Notes under the pieces: generated by a model | What the model was told of the DNA's origin: nothing | The model's input: the letters and a program-made list of their open reading frames with translations, nothing else | Database searches by the model: none | Made by a program: the position numbers and the translations under genes | Part shown: positions 37,833-47,516 of the stretch, in pieces | Layout of the letters: each line of letters starts with the position of its first letter | How positions within the stretch are numbered: the first letter of the stretch is position 1 | NCBI GenBank assembly: GCA_016713405.1 | Contig: JADJPF010000022.1 | Coordinates: 428,501-492,500 of the forward strand | DNA: 64,000 nucleotides | Direction of reading: 5' to 3' | From: Blastocatellia bacterium | GTDB lineage: Bacteria > Acidobacteriota > Blastocatellia > Chloracidobacteriales > JADJPF01

Positions 37833-39209
37833 ATGGTTAGTCAAAATACAAAAAATATTTTAATTAGTTTACTGAGTATTTTTCTATTTTCTTGTTCAGT
37901 TTTTGCACAAAGAGAAATTACAAAAGTTGAAAGTAAAACTACTCCAGCGCGTCCAACACTTGGAGCATTAACTATTGTTACTGATCCAGCAGAATCAATA
38001 GTTTACCTAAATAATAAAAAACTTGGAGCAACAGATAAAACTGGGGAATTAGCTAAATCTAACTTAAAACCAAGTCTTTATACAGTAGTAATAAAACATC
38101 CAGAATATGAAGAATTTCACCAGCAAATTAAAGTAATTGCAGGTGAGGCACAGGTATTAAACGCTAAGTTAAAGCCTACATTTGCGTTGATTTTATTGAC
38201 CCTAACAGAATTTAGCCAAGACCTAGAAATTGAACTTGATGACAAGTTAATAGCCAAAGAAAATTTAGTCATTGATAGAGAAAATAAAAGTATTCGTCTA
38301 AAAACAACTCCGGGTCAACATCAAGTAAAAGTTAGACGAACAGGTTATTTACCTTTTAGTAATGAAGTAGCAGCAAATGTTGAGCAGGAAAGCATTTTAG
38401 CTGTGTCATTAAGTCGCGTGCCTGTAAATTTGTTGGTTAAATCTTTAGCTGGAGCTAGGCTTTATCTTAATGATGAACCACAGGGTAAAATCCCGCTAAC
38501 AGGTAGTCTAAAAATTAGCGACCTACAACCCGAACAAAATTATAAAGTTAGAATAGAATTAGAAGACTATGAGGCTAAAGAGGAAAAGATTACAACTTCA
38601 ATAGATAAAGATGTAGAGCTAAACTTAGATTTAACACCACTTCCAACAAGTGCAGCTTTTAGCGATACATTTTTAAGTGGATTAACTTTTTGGGATGCTC
38701 CACAAAGTTGGAAAACAGATAAAGGATTGCTCTATGTCCAAGGTGAAAGCGGTGTAGGACTGCCAAAAAATAAGCGTTATCGAGATTGCAATATTTCTTT
38801 TGGGCTTAGATTAAATAAAACAGGTGGTGCAGCCTGGGTTGTTAGGGCAAGAGACAAGAAAAATTACTATCTGTTTTGCTTAGGTAGCACTGATAGCAAT
38901 TTAGCTAATCAATTTTCTGTCTATATTTGCCGTGATGGGGTTTTAACACCTGGCGACCCTGCTTTACCATTACCTATAGAATTAAAGCCAGGGGACGATT
39001 ACCGCATCCGTATTCAGATTGTTGATAATGTTATCCAACATTGGATCACACCTAGTAATATTGGGGAAGAATATTCCTTAAGTTTATTCAAAGACCCTAA
39101 CAATACTTTTCCTATTGGTGGGGCAGGTTTCGCGCTCTTAGATGGGCAAGATTTTTTAGTAAATGCTTTTGTAATTAGCTTGCCTACAGATGCTAAGGCT
39201 ATTAGATAA
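37833..39209 (+). CDS. Secreted PEGA-domain protein
   Basis: 458 residues. The N-terminus is a signal peptide containing LFSCSVFA, possibly a lipoprotein if cleaved before Cys. Three PEGA-like beta domains follow (GALTIVTDPAESIVYLNNKKLG; a second near 115-190; a third near 195-260 with ARLYLNDEPQGKIPL). The C-terminal 190 residues look like a concanavalin/laminin-G-type domain (FSDTFLSGLTFWDAPQSWKTD, GGAAWVVRARDKKNYYLF). The start is 3 bases after the kinase-SUMF1 stop, so the two are co-translated and the product may interact with the kinase ectodomain. Confidence 0.87.
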   Translation: MVSQNTKNILISLLSIFLFSCSVFAQREITKVESKTTPARPTLGALTIVTDPAESIVYLNNKKLGATDKTGELAKSNLKPSLYTVVIKHPEYEEFHQQIKVIAGEAQVLNAKLKPTFALILLTLTEFSQDLEIELDDKLIAKENLVIDRENKSIRLKTTPGQHQVKVRRTGYLPFSNEVAANVEQESILAVSLSRVPVNLLVKSLAGARLYLNDEPQGKIPLTGSLKISDLQPEQNYKVRIELEDYEAKEEKITTSIDKDVELNLDLTPLPTSAAFSDTFLSGLTFWDAPQSWKTDKGLLYVQGESGVGLPKNKRYRDCNISFGLRLNKTGGAAWVVRARDKKNYYLFCLGSTDSNLANQFSVYICRDGVLTPGDPALPLPIELKPGDDYRIRIQIVDNVIQHWITPSNIGEEYSLSLFKDPNNTFPIGGAGFALLDGQDFLVNAFVISLPTDAKAIR

Positions 39210-39356
39210 AAATTTCCGACTTTTTAACTATTTTAGATCTCCAAAGTGCTGGTAGTGTCTCTAAAATAATTTAATGAAAAATACGTTAGTCTGATAACTA
39301 TTAAAATTGTAAAATTTAATAAAGAAGTTATGTTTGTTAATCTAAGGAGTTTTGCT

Positions 39357-42300
39357 ATGAGTAAATTAACTTGGTTTCGAGTAGCATTAATCACCTTGTT
39401 GCTAGTAGCATTAATACCTATACCTACAGCTTATTTATCAGGAAATAATATTAAGCCTAGAGCTATTAAACATTTATTTATAGCACCATTACAAAGCAGC
39501 AACATAAAGATTTTGGCACCAAATGGAAAAGCAAATCCGGTGGTAAACCAAGGTAATATGCTTAATTTACGCATAGTTGACGGCAATAACCAACCTGTAA
39601 CAGGATTTACCATTACTTCAGGGAGTCCTGATGTTGTTTCTGTAGTTGATCCGGCTCAAGGCTTGATTATGGGAAAAAAACAAGGTTATGCAACGCTTAC
39701 AGTTCGTCGAGGCAGCGAAACTAGTTCAACTTTTGCAATTGTGACTCAAGTAGGTAAGGCAAAAGGGGCTAAGGTTTTAGGACAATCAGACCAGGATGTT
39801 ACAGGAGCAATTTATTTAGCTGACCCAATAAAAAATCAAATTTTTAAGGTAGAAGATATTCAACAACCTGCAATTATTTATGCTGGAACTGGTGTAAAAG
39901 GAAAAAGCGATGGCGAGAGAAAACAAGCACAATTTGCCGGGCCTATAGGAATATCGGTTGATGATAGATCTAGAAATGGAATTTATGTTGCAGATACGCT
40001 AAATCATTCAATTAGAAGAATTAGTTTTGATAACAAAGTAGAAACAATGCTTGGTACAGGTACACCAGGTCTTGCTGCTGCATTAACTAGCAGTGATGAA
40101 ACATCTTTTGTTGCTTCAACCGACATTGCATTAAGTGGCCCACAAGGTGTTGCAATTGATACGGGTGGCAATATTTTTGTTGCTGATACAGATAACCATG
40201 CAATTTATTATGTAGATTTTAGTAAGACAAAAATTCATCTAGTCGCAGGCCAACCAGGTCGCTCAGGTCAAAGTGATGGATCAAAACGAGACGCTTTATT
40301 TAACTCACCCACTAGCATTAGTCTTAGCCCTGATGGAACATTGCTTAATGTTGTAGATAGTGGCAATAATGTAATCCGACAAGTAAGCCGGGATGGTGTT
40401 GTAATCACACTTGGAGCCGTTACACCTGGTGCAAAAACTTTTTCTCGAATGTCAGCTAGTGAAGATTTGAGCGAGCAATCCACAAATAACCAACCTTTTG
40501 TTTTTAATAAGCCTATTTCGGTTACTCAAGATTTATTTGGGACAATTTATGTTACTGATCAAGATGGGGTAGATGTAATTGTTCCAACCAAAAAAGGTAG
40601 GCAAAGATTTTCTTTAGCTCAACCAGGGGCAGCTAGCTTTGCTCAACCAACGAGCGTAAATGTTCGCGGAACACAAGTTTTTGTTTCTGATGCTGCTGCA
40701 ATTAATAATGATGAGGCTTTTAAGATTGTCACTATCGGCGCACCAACCATAAGTTCAATGAGTCAAAATCAGGATGTTTTATCTGGTGGTGCAGAAGTTA
40801 TTTTAAGAGGTGAAAACTTTGGCCCTGAAAGTCGCATTTTTATTGGTGATAATGAAGTTGATATGCTGGAGGTTGTTGACGCAACAACAATTCGGTTAAT
40901 TGTCCCTCCTCAAAAAACTCCAGGAAAAAGAACTCTTACTCTGCAAACTCGTGGAGGAATGGCACAAAAGCAATTTACTATTGTTGCTAAACCACTTTCA
41001 GAGTTGGTTGCAGGTCAAATTACTACAATTGCTGGTGGGATTCCTTTTATTGGCGATGGAGGACTGGCACGAGCAGGACTTTTGTTTTCTCCGTCAGGTG
41101 TAGCAGTGGATGGGCAAGGAAATATTTATGTTTCAGATGAAAATAACAACCGGATCCGCAAAATTAATACTCGTTCAGGTATGATTACTACAATTGCTGG
41201 CAATGGCGCACCTGATTTTAATGGGGATAAAGGCCCAGCCATTGTTGCTAGCTTAAATAAACCTGCTGGACTGGCAATTGATTTACTTGGAAATATTTAT
41301 GTTGCAGATCGTGCTAATAGTAGGGTGCGCAAAATAGATGCAATTACAGGTGACATTGACACAATTATTGGTAGTGGCAAAAGAAAAATTGATGCTAAAA
41401 CAGAGCCTCAAGAGGGAATTGATGCTCTAAAAGCAACTATTGACCCTGTAGCATTAGCTTTAACTCCAACAGGAGATATTTTTATTGCTGATGCGGTTAA
41501 TAACCGAATTAGGGTTTTTATTAATTCCAACAAAAAAATGATTACTTTTGTTGGAAGTGGCGAACAAGGTTTTAAGGGCGATGGCGGACTAGCTAAAATG
41601 GCTGCTCTAAACAATCCAACAGATTTAGCTTTTGGCCGTCAAGGTCTTTTAATTGCTGATAATGGCAATGGTCGGGTTAGGCTAATTGCTCCATTAGATA
41701 TAAATAAGGCAATGATTAGCACTATTGCTGGTTGTGGTTCTCCTAACCCGCGTGATTGTCGAATGGAAGACAACATTCCTGCTACACAATCTGCTATGAG
41801 ACCTATTGCAGTTGATGTTGCTGCTAGTGGAGATTTGGTAATTTCTGATGAGGCTAATTTTTCGGTTAGAGGTGTTAGCCTCTCATCAAACATTATTATT
41901 ACATTAGCTGGGGGAAGAACCGCTACTAGGGATGTAGATTCTGGCCCTGCTTTAGATGTACGTATCTTTCCTCGTGCTGTTGCTGTTGTAGGTGATAGCA
42001 ATTTAGTTATTTTAGATAATGATCCAAATAAAGCCATAATTGGAAAAAATCGTGTCCGAGGATTTCAGCTAAGAATTGACTCAAGAACAGGTGCTAAAAA
42101 TAGTTCAATTATTACATTAGCTGGTGGAGGGATGGCGGACTTAGAGATGATGATTTAGCTACAAATGCTAGCCTGAATGTTGCTTTATCCTTAGCCATTG
42201 ATTCTCAAGATAATATTTTTATTGCTGATTTAGGCAATCGTCGTGTCCGCGAAGTAACTTCATTTGATGGAAAAATTTCTACGGTTGCAGGTGGAGTTGT

Positions 42301-43471
42301 GTTTGATGGTCGCTCACTTGGGGATAACGATGCGGCAAATTTAGCTACTTTATTTGCTCCAACTTCAGTAGCTACTGATAACATTAGACTTTTTATAGCT
42401 GATGCTGGTACGGATCGACTTGTAGGACTTGGAGATAGCCGAATCCGCTTAGTCCAACCTGCTAGCGGACTAGGTACAATCTTTACTTTTGCTGGTGGTG
42501 GCAATAACCCTTCTGATGGAGTTTTAGCAAAAGACGCAATGCTTGACCCTGTTGTAAGTATTGCTATAGATAAAAATGGTAATGTATTTTTGCTTGAACT
42601 AGATGTAGATAGACGTAGAGATGATAATTCTGGCGGACGCATTAAACGTATAGATGTGGCAACTGGTGTAATTAAAGTAATTGCTGGTACAGGTGAACTT
42701 GGGTTTAGTGGCGATGGAGGACAAGCTATAAATGCTAGATTTGGCCGTCCAAGCGCGATTGCTGTTGATACAAATGGAAATTTATTTGTTGCTGATACAG
42801 GTAATGACCGTATTCGCCGAATTGATGCTACAACCGGCATTATAACTACTGTTGTAGGTGGTGGAACAAGCAAGGATGAAGGCATACTAGCTACACAAGT
42901 TAGCCTTGGTAAACCTTTAGGTGTGCTGGTGGATAAAGATGGCAATATTTTTCTTTCAGATACGGCTAGCAGTCGTGTAAGAGTAGTTGAAGCTAAAACT
43001 AATAGGATTCGCACTATTGCTGGAAAAGGTAGGGCTGATATTGGCGGTGATGAAGGCGCGGCAACTAATGCTGGACTAACACTTCCAAGCGGACTAGCCT
43101 TAGATAGCCAAGGAAATTTATATATTGCCGACATTGGCAATAGCTCAATACGAGCAATCAAAGGGCCAATTATTGCTCCAAAACCTGTGCCTGCAATTAC
43201 GGCTGTTAACTATAAAAAGCCTAACTTAACTATTTCAGGAATGAATTTTGGCGTAGGTAATTCAGTAATAAGCATTAATGGTATTGAGCAGAATAATACT
43301 GTTGTAGGTAGAACAGAAAACACTCTTTCATTAAAAGGAAATATAAAGAAACTTAACCTTGAAAAGAAAGAGGATAACTTAATCACTGTAACAGTGGATG
43401 GAGTTGTTTCAAACACCTTTATTTTTCAGTTAAAAAAGAGTAAAACTTCTGCAATCGAAGAGGAAGAATAG
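39357..43471 (+). CDS. Large exported NHL-repeat/TIG protein, frameshifted
   Basis: ATG 39357 is chosen because AAGGAG lies 7 bases upstream and the first residues form a signal peptide (RVALITLLLVALIPIPTAYL); an earlier ATG at 39330 lacks one. After a bacterial-Ig-like domain (about 55-140) come many NHL propeller units (GIYVADTLNHSIRRI, NIYVSDENNNRIRKI, NLFVADTGNDRIRRI), with a TIG domain near 470-550 (VLSGGAEVILRGENFGPES) and another at the C-terminus (NLTISGMNFGVGNSV). One missing G near 42130 breaks the frame; restoring it gives about 1371 residues. No catalytic motif is seen, so a surface or periplasmic binding role is likely. Confidence 0.9.
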
Positions 43472-43493
43472 TTTAATAGTTGAGGTAAATTTT

Positions 43494-44183
43494 GTGGATG
43501 CTACTTTAAGTGCTAGTGAAGTTAGGGTGTTAGGCTCATTGATTGAAAAACAGCTTTCTACACCAGATTATTACCCTTTAACCTTAAATGCTTTAATGAA
43601 TGCTTGTAATCAGCTTTCTAACCGTGAACCAGTTGTGTCTTATGATGAAGATACTGTATTAAAGGCAGTTGATGGTTTACGGAAAAAAGGTTTATCTAGG
43701 GTAATTACTGGGCCTGAAATGCGTGTGCCAAAATATGCCCATAATATGGAAGACCTTTTTAACCTGGCTGTACAGGAAATAGCTGTTTTAGGCGTGTTAA
43801 TGCTACGAGGGACACAAACCGTAGGTGAAATTCGAGGGCGTAGCGGACGATTATATGAATTTACTGACCTTTCAGAAGTAGAACTAACTTTGCAAGGGTT
43901 GATTGACCGTAAACCCCAAGCTTTAGTAGCACGTTTGGCACGTCAGCCAGGGACAAAAGAATCACGCTATAGCCATTTATTAGCCGGGGATGTTGTAGCA
44001 GAACAAAAAGAAGTTATTGTAAAAGAAGTAGTTACAGTAAGACCAACAGAAATAATTAATAATAATATTGATAATGATACTGATGAAAGAATAGGGAAGC
44101 TAGAGAATGAAGTAAAACAACTAAAACAGCAGCTTGCTGCATTAGTCGAACAATTTCAAGAGTTTAGACGGCAATTTGAGTAA
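43494..44183 (+). CDS. yceH: YceH/DUF480 family protein
   Basis: 229 residues from GTG 43494 (GAGG upstream). The tandem winged-helix layout and the motifs VLGSLIEKQLSTPDYYPLTLNAL, ACNQLSNREPVVSYDE, VLMLRGTQTVGEIRGRSGRLYEF and QPGTKESRYSHLL identify the family. The C-terminal 50 residues are a coiled coil (LENEVKQLKQQLAALVEQFQ). Function is not established. It begins 22 bases after the NHL gene, perhaps read-through. Confidence 0.94.
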   Translation: MDATLSASEVRVLGSLIEKQLSTPDYYPLTLNALMNACNQLSNREPVVSYDEDTVLKAVDGLRKKGLSRVITGPEMRVPKYAHNMEDLFNLAVQEIAVLGVLMLRGTQTVGEIRGRSGRLYEFTDLSEVELTLQGLIDRKPQALVARLARQPGTKESRYSHLLAGDVVAEQKEVIVKEVVTVRPTEIINNNIDNDTDERIGKLENEVKQLKQQLAALVEQFQEFRRQFE

Positions 44184-44205
44184 TTATACTGATAGAAGCA
44201 AATAA

Positions 44206-44247
44206 AAATAGCCCAAGTAATAGTGCTTTAGCTTACTTGGGCTATTT
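44206..44247. terminator. Strong bidirectional terminator
   Basis: Perfect 15-bp arms (aaatagcccaagtaa / ttacttgggctattt) with a 12-base loop, A-rich before and T-rich after, between convergent yceH and the NuoI-like gene. Confidence 0.9.
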
Positions 44248-44251
44248 CTAT

Positions 44252-44770
44252 TTATTTTCCTACATATTTTGAGCGCATTTGCTCATCAATAATAATTACA
44301 GGCAATTGACTTTCTCTTTCACGGTTCTTAAGTAAATATTCTTTATTTTTAATTAAGTCAGCAAAATTAGTTACAGCCATTTCAAAGTTATGCCCGTGTT
44401 TGATAGCATCTTTTGGACAGGCTTCTACACAAAAACCGCAAAGAATACATTTACCGTAATCAATGTTATAAACTTTGGCAAAACGTTCTTCTTTAGATAT
44501 GCGTTCTTCATAAGGTCGTAGGTCTTCATCTGCTTCAATATAGATTGCATTAGCAGGACAAGCAGCAGAACATAGAAAACAGGCTACACAGCGTTCTTTA
44601 TTATGTTCATCTACATTTAAGTAATGTTCCCCACGATAAGCAGAATACACTTGTATAGGTTCATCAGGGTATTGATTGGTAAGTTTTTCTTTAGGAATAT
44701 AGCTAAGTGTGACTTTAAGCCCTTGGGCAATGGCTTTGACTGTTTGGACTACTTCACCAATTAATGACAT
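44252..44770 (-). CDS. nuoI: NuoI-like 2[4Fe-4S] ferredoxin, copy 1
   Basis: About 172 residues from ATG 44770; a TTG eleven codons earlier is less likely. Two cluster motifs, CVACFLCSAACP and CILCGFCVEACP, with the NuoI-type loop between (NAIYIEADEDLRPYEER). In complex I, NuoI carries clusters N6a and N6b between NuoG and NuoB. YRGEHYLN before the first motif is the NuoI signature. It lies 53 bases after a second NuoI-like gene and 25 kb from nuoA-G. Confidence 0.93.
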   Translation of the reverse strand: MSLIGEVVQTVKAIAQGLKVTLSYIPKEKLTNQYPDEPIQVYSAYRGEHYLNVDEHNKERCVACFLCSAACPANAIYIEADEDLRPYEERISKEERFAKVYNIDYGKCILCGFCVEACPKDAIKHGHNFEMAVTNFADLIKNKEYLLKNRERESQLPVIIIDEQMRSKYVGK

Positions 44771-44823
44771 AAGTTTTTCTCTCTCAAAAATAATTTTGAT
44801 CAATGCCTCTCGGCATCAACAGA

Positions 44824-45360
44824 TTAGTTATGTTTTTTACCATAGCGAACTATTTCACGTCCCTTTTCCAGCATTTCACGATCCCAAACTAGACCAGAAC
44901 GCGAGTAAGTTGCTAACTCAAACTCTTGAGTTAATTCTATGCAATCTGTGGGACAAATTTCCACACATAAATCACAAAACATACAACGAGAAGTATCATA
45001 AACAAAAGTAGTTAAAACCTTTTTTTTCTTTTGTTTACCATCTTCTGTATAAAGTCTACTTGTAGCACCAACATTAATACAGTTTTCTGGACAAACCACA
45101 GCACAAAGATTGCAAGCAATACAAAGAGTTTCCCCGCTTTCAGGGTCAAGATTAAGACGAGGTGCGCCGCGAAAGCGTTCGGCTACTTTGGGTCGTTCTT
45201 CTGGATAACATTCTGTATAAATAGGGCTAGAGGGGTTTCCACCTTGGCGGGCTTGGGTCAAAGCTTTGAAGTTATACTTAAAAGTAAGGGCTAGCCCCTT
45301 GAGCAAATCTAACATCAAGAGCCGGGAAAGTTTCTTTTTTAAGTTAAACTTTTCTTTCAT
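44824..45360 (-). CDS. nuoI: NuoI-like 2[4Fe-4S] ferredoxin, copy 2
   Basis: 178 residues with CIACNLCAVVCP and CMFCDLCVEICP and the NuoI loop FRGAPRLNLDP just before the first site. The N-terminus (LLKGLALTFKYNF) is the amphipathic helix usual in NuoI. It differs clearly from copy 1 in sequence, so this is an old paralogue pair and not a recent duplication. Both are probably transcribed together. Whether each serves a different complex I or another oxidoreductase cannot be told here. Confidence 0.92.
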   Translation of the reverse strand: MKEKFNLKKKLSRLLMLDLLKGLALTFKYNFKALTQARQGGNPSSPIYTECYPEERPKVAERFRGAPRLNLDPESGETLCIACNLCAVVCPENCINVGATSRLYTEDGKQKKKKVLTTFVYDTSRCMFCDLCVEICPTDCIELTQEFELATYSRSGLVWDREMLEKGREIVRYGKKHN

Positions 45361-45586
45361 TGCTAAAACCTAGCCACTAAAGGGTTATAAGAAAACCTTA
45401 AAAAAATAAGGGAATTTTCGCTTTTGGTATTTTTGGGATTGTAAGACTTTTCATAAAATAGTGCTAGTCTGGCTGGAAAAGTCTACTAGAATAAAATAGA
45501 TAAAATGCTAGTTTTGTAAATAAATTATAGTAAAATCTAAAAGATAGTTACTTAAAGTTACTTAAAGCAATATTAATTATAAAATT

Positions 45587-46234
45587 ATGGCTAAATTAAA
45601 AATAATCTCTCAATCCTTGCCAACACGTTGTGAAATTTGTCATCAAACAGATCAATTTGATGCAGAAACAGGTTATTGCTCCCGTTGTTTTGTTGTAATT
45701 GTTGGAGAAAATCCATCTATAAATCTCTCAAAAATAGAAAGTAATGAAAAAATATTTACTAAAACTAAGAAAATATCTAAACCTAAAGAAGTTACTTTAG
45801 AAGTAAATAATAATGGAATAACTATATCTTATAGCACTTTTGATAAAGATACAGTCTTAGGATTATCAGTATTCTTATTAGTTATTAGCGCAATTATTTA
45901 TTTTGGTTTTTACTGGGTTGGAGGAGTATTAGCCTTAATGATGGGCTACGCGCTACTAGCAACTGTTCTAAATACTAGAGTAATAAAAGTAGACAAAGAT
46001 AAAATAGATGTTTTGGAAGGCCCGTTTCCTATGGGTATCAATAAAGAGGTAAAAGTTAATCTTATTAAACACCTTTTCTACAAGAAAAATTCTTTGGATG
46101 ATTATCAACTACAAGCAGTTTTAATAAATAATAATGTTATTGAAATATTACCAAATATCATTACTAAAAAAATTGCCAAATATCTAAAAAGTCAAATTGA
46201 AAAATATTTAGATATTCCTGAAAAACCAAATTGA
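45587..46234 (+). CDS. Hypothetical zinc-ribbon membrane protein
   Basis: 215 residues, not recognised. The N-terminus has CEIC and, 14 residues on, CSRC, a small zinc ribbon. Two hydrophobic stretches (about 100-135, GLSVFLLVISAIIYFGFYWVGG and GVLALMMGYALLATVL) form a membrane hairpin. The C-terminal 75 residues are soluble and may be a PH-like bacterial domain. It ends in TGA, 46 bases before thpR. No ribosome site stands out. Confidence 0.7.
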   Translation: MAKLKIISQSLPTRCEICHQTDQFDAETGYCSRCFVVIVGENPSINLSKIESNEKIFTKTKKISKPKEVTLEVNNNGITISYSTFDKDTVLGLSVFLLVISAIIYFGFYWVGGVLALMMGYALLATVLNTRVIKVDKDKIDVLEGPFPMGINKEVKVNLIKHLFYKKNSLDDYQLQAVLINNNVIEILPNIITKKIAKYLKSQIEKYLDIPEKPN

Positions 46235-46280
46235 AAAATAATTAAAATAATTAATTTAATAAACTTAGGAAAAATATTTT

Positions 46281-46856
46281 ATGAATGAGATGATACGCAC
46301 TTTTATTTGTATTGAACTGCCAAACAACTTAAAAACACAATTAGAAAAAGTAACAGAAGAACTAAAAAAACAAAGTAAAGCAAAAATTAGCTGGGTTAAA
46401 GCTAGTAATTTACATTTGACTCTAAGATTTTTAGGAGACGTTACTAAAGATCAAGTTTCTACTATTAAATCTTGTGTTGAACAAGCTAGCCAAAATACAA
46501 ATAGCTTTGCCATTACTGCATCTGGACTAGGAACTTTTCCAAATACAAAACGGCCTAGAGTGTTTTGGATTGGCATTAATGACACAAGCAAAAGTTTATT
46601 ATCATTGCAAAAGCATATAGAACAAGAATTAGTCAAAGCAGGTTTTGGTAGATCAGATTATCCATTTTCGCCACACCTTACCCTAGGGCGAGTTAAAGAA
46701 GGTAATGCACAGGAACTAGCTGAGAAATTATCAACAATGAAATTTGATCCAATAAATTTTGATGTTTCAGAACTTATTGTTATGCGTAGCGATTTAAGAG
46801 CAGGTGGATCACTTTACACTAGACTAGCAACTATAAAATTACTTAAAGAAAATTAA
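46281..46856 (+). CDS. thpR: RNA 2',3'-cyclic phosphodiesterase
   Basis: 191 residues of the 2H phosphoesterase family (formerly LigT). The two catalytic HxTx motifs are HLTLRFLGD (His near 45) and HLTLGRVKE (His near 133). The enzyme opens 2',3'-cyclic phosphates on RNA ends to 2'-phosphates in the cytosol. Usual length. RTFICIELP at the N-terminus is also characteristic. Alternative ATG at 46290. Confidence 0.95.
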   Translation: MNEMIRTFICIELPNNLKTQLEKVTEELKKQSKAKISWVKASNLHLTLRFLGDVTKDQVSTIKSCVEQASQNTNSFAITASGLGTFPNTKRPRVFWIGINDTSKSLLSLQKHIEQELVKAGFGRSDYPFSPHLTLGRVKEGNAQELAEKLSTMKFDPINFDVSELIVMRSDLRAGGSLYTRLATIKLLKEN

Positions 46857-46892
46857 TTAGCTGTAAAAAATTCCTCTTATAGCCAATGTCGT

Positions 46893-46980
46893 CTTTATTA
46901 AAGCTATTTCGCTTTACTCAGTAAAGATTTATGTAGACTGAAAACTTTATTTACTTACTTAAATAAGTAAGTTATAAACA
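46893..46980 (+). promoter_or_regulatory. Leader with overlapping hairpins before a small gene
   Basis: Inverted repeats: ctttattaaag (46893-46903); aaagc/gcttt (46900-46915); ctttactcagtaaag (46912-46926); and acttactt/aagtaagt (46953-46972), just before AGGAGG. The first three share bases, so they exclude one another. A regulatory leader is inferred; chance palindromes in AT-rich DNA are possible. Confidence 0.4.
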
Positions 46981-46992
46981 GGAGGAATTTAT

Positions 46993-47265
46993 ATGGCGTT
47001 ATCAGGAACAATGACAGTTGATATTAAACAAGGCAAGTCAATAACTGGGAGAGGAACGCTAGATTGGGATAATAGCGGCCAAGTTTGGTTTGATTATAGC
47101 GCGAAAAACTACCCTACTTCTATTGATTGGAAAAAAGCTACAAACTTAACTTTTACACCTGATGTAGGGAAAGTTAAGACTTATTCGGCATCAGAAACAG
47201 AGTATTTTTTTAATGGCGGTTGGGTTGGGCCAAGACTTGTACTTAAAAGAGCTAACAGAGTTTAG
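46993..47265 (+). CDS. Small hypothetical protein with a strong ribosome site
   Basis: 90 residues, not recognised. Preceded by caggaggaattt at ideal spacing, one of the best ribosome sites in the window, so it is probably well translated. The sequence is predicted beta-rich (GTMTVDIKQGKSITGRGTLDW, VWFDYSAKNYPTSIDW) with many Trp, Tyr and Gly and no cysteine or signal peptide. It stands alone between thpR and the permease. A small beta-barrel or lectin-like fold is a guess only. Confidence 0.7.
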   Translation: MALSGTMTVDIKQGKSITGRGTLDWDNSGQVWFDYSAKNYPTSIDWKKATNLTFTPDVGKVKTYSASETEYFFNGGWVGPRLVLKRANRV

Positions 47266-47414
47266 TTATTTGTAATTATTTGGGACGGTGTTGTCCCATA
47301 AACGGTCAAAATTTTAGAATTAGCATTTAATAATAATAAAAATAACTACTTTATTTTCTTAGACTAGGGAGAAATAAAATCTTTGGCATAGGAATTGACA
47401 TTAAAATAATTGCG

Positions 47415-47476
47415 AATCGGGGACTAGGGATTGGCGGAGTGTAATGCGTTATCTAAATATTTACCAGTCCCCGATT
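47415..47476. repeat. 11-bp perfect inverted repeat with a 40-base loop
   Basis: Arms aatcggggact (47415-47425) and agtccccgatt (47466-47476). The right arm runs into tctattttt, so on the plus strand it can act as a terminator just before the permease ribosome site. The GC-rich arms stand out against the AT-rich surroundings. A small mobile-element remnant is the alternative. Confidence 0.55.
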
Positions 47477-47516
47477 TCTATTTTTAAAGCATTTTTAATT
47501 TCTGGAGGCATTTACT

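Noticed and set aside
42205..43161. Open frame of 318 codons on the minus strand
   Set aside because: It lies wholly inside the NHL gene. Its Ser/Pro/Ile-rich product is the antisense reading of the repeats and has no ribosome site.
47427..47450. Sigma-54-like box (ttggcggagtgtaatgcg)
   Set aside because: The GG and GC elements are 11 bases apart where 10 are required, and the flanking bases do not match.
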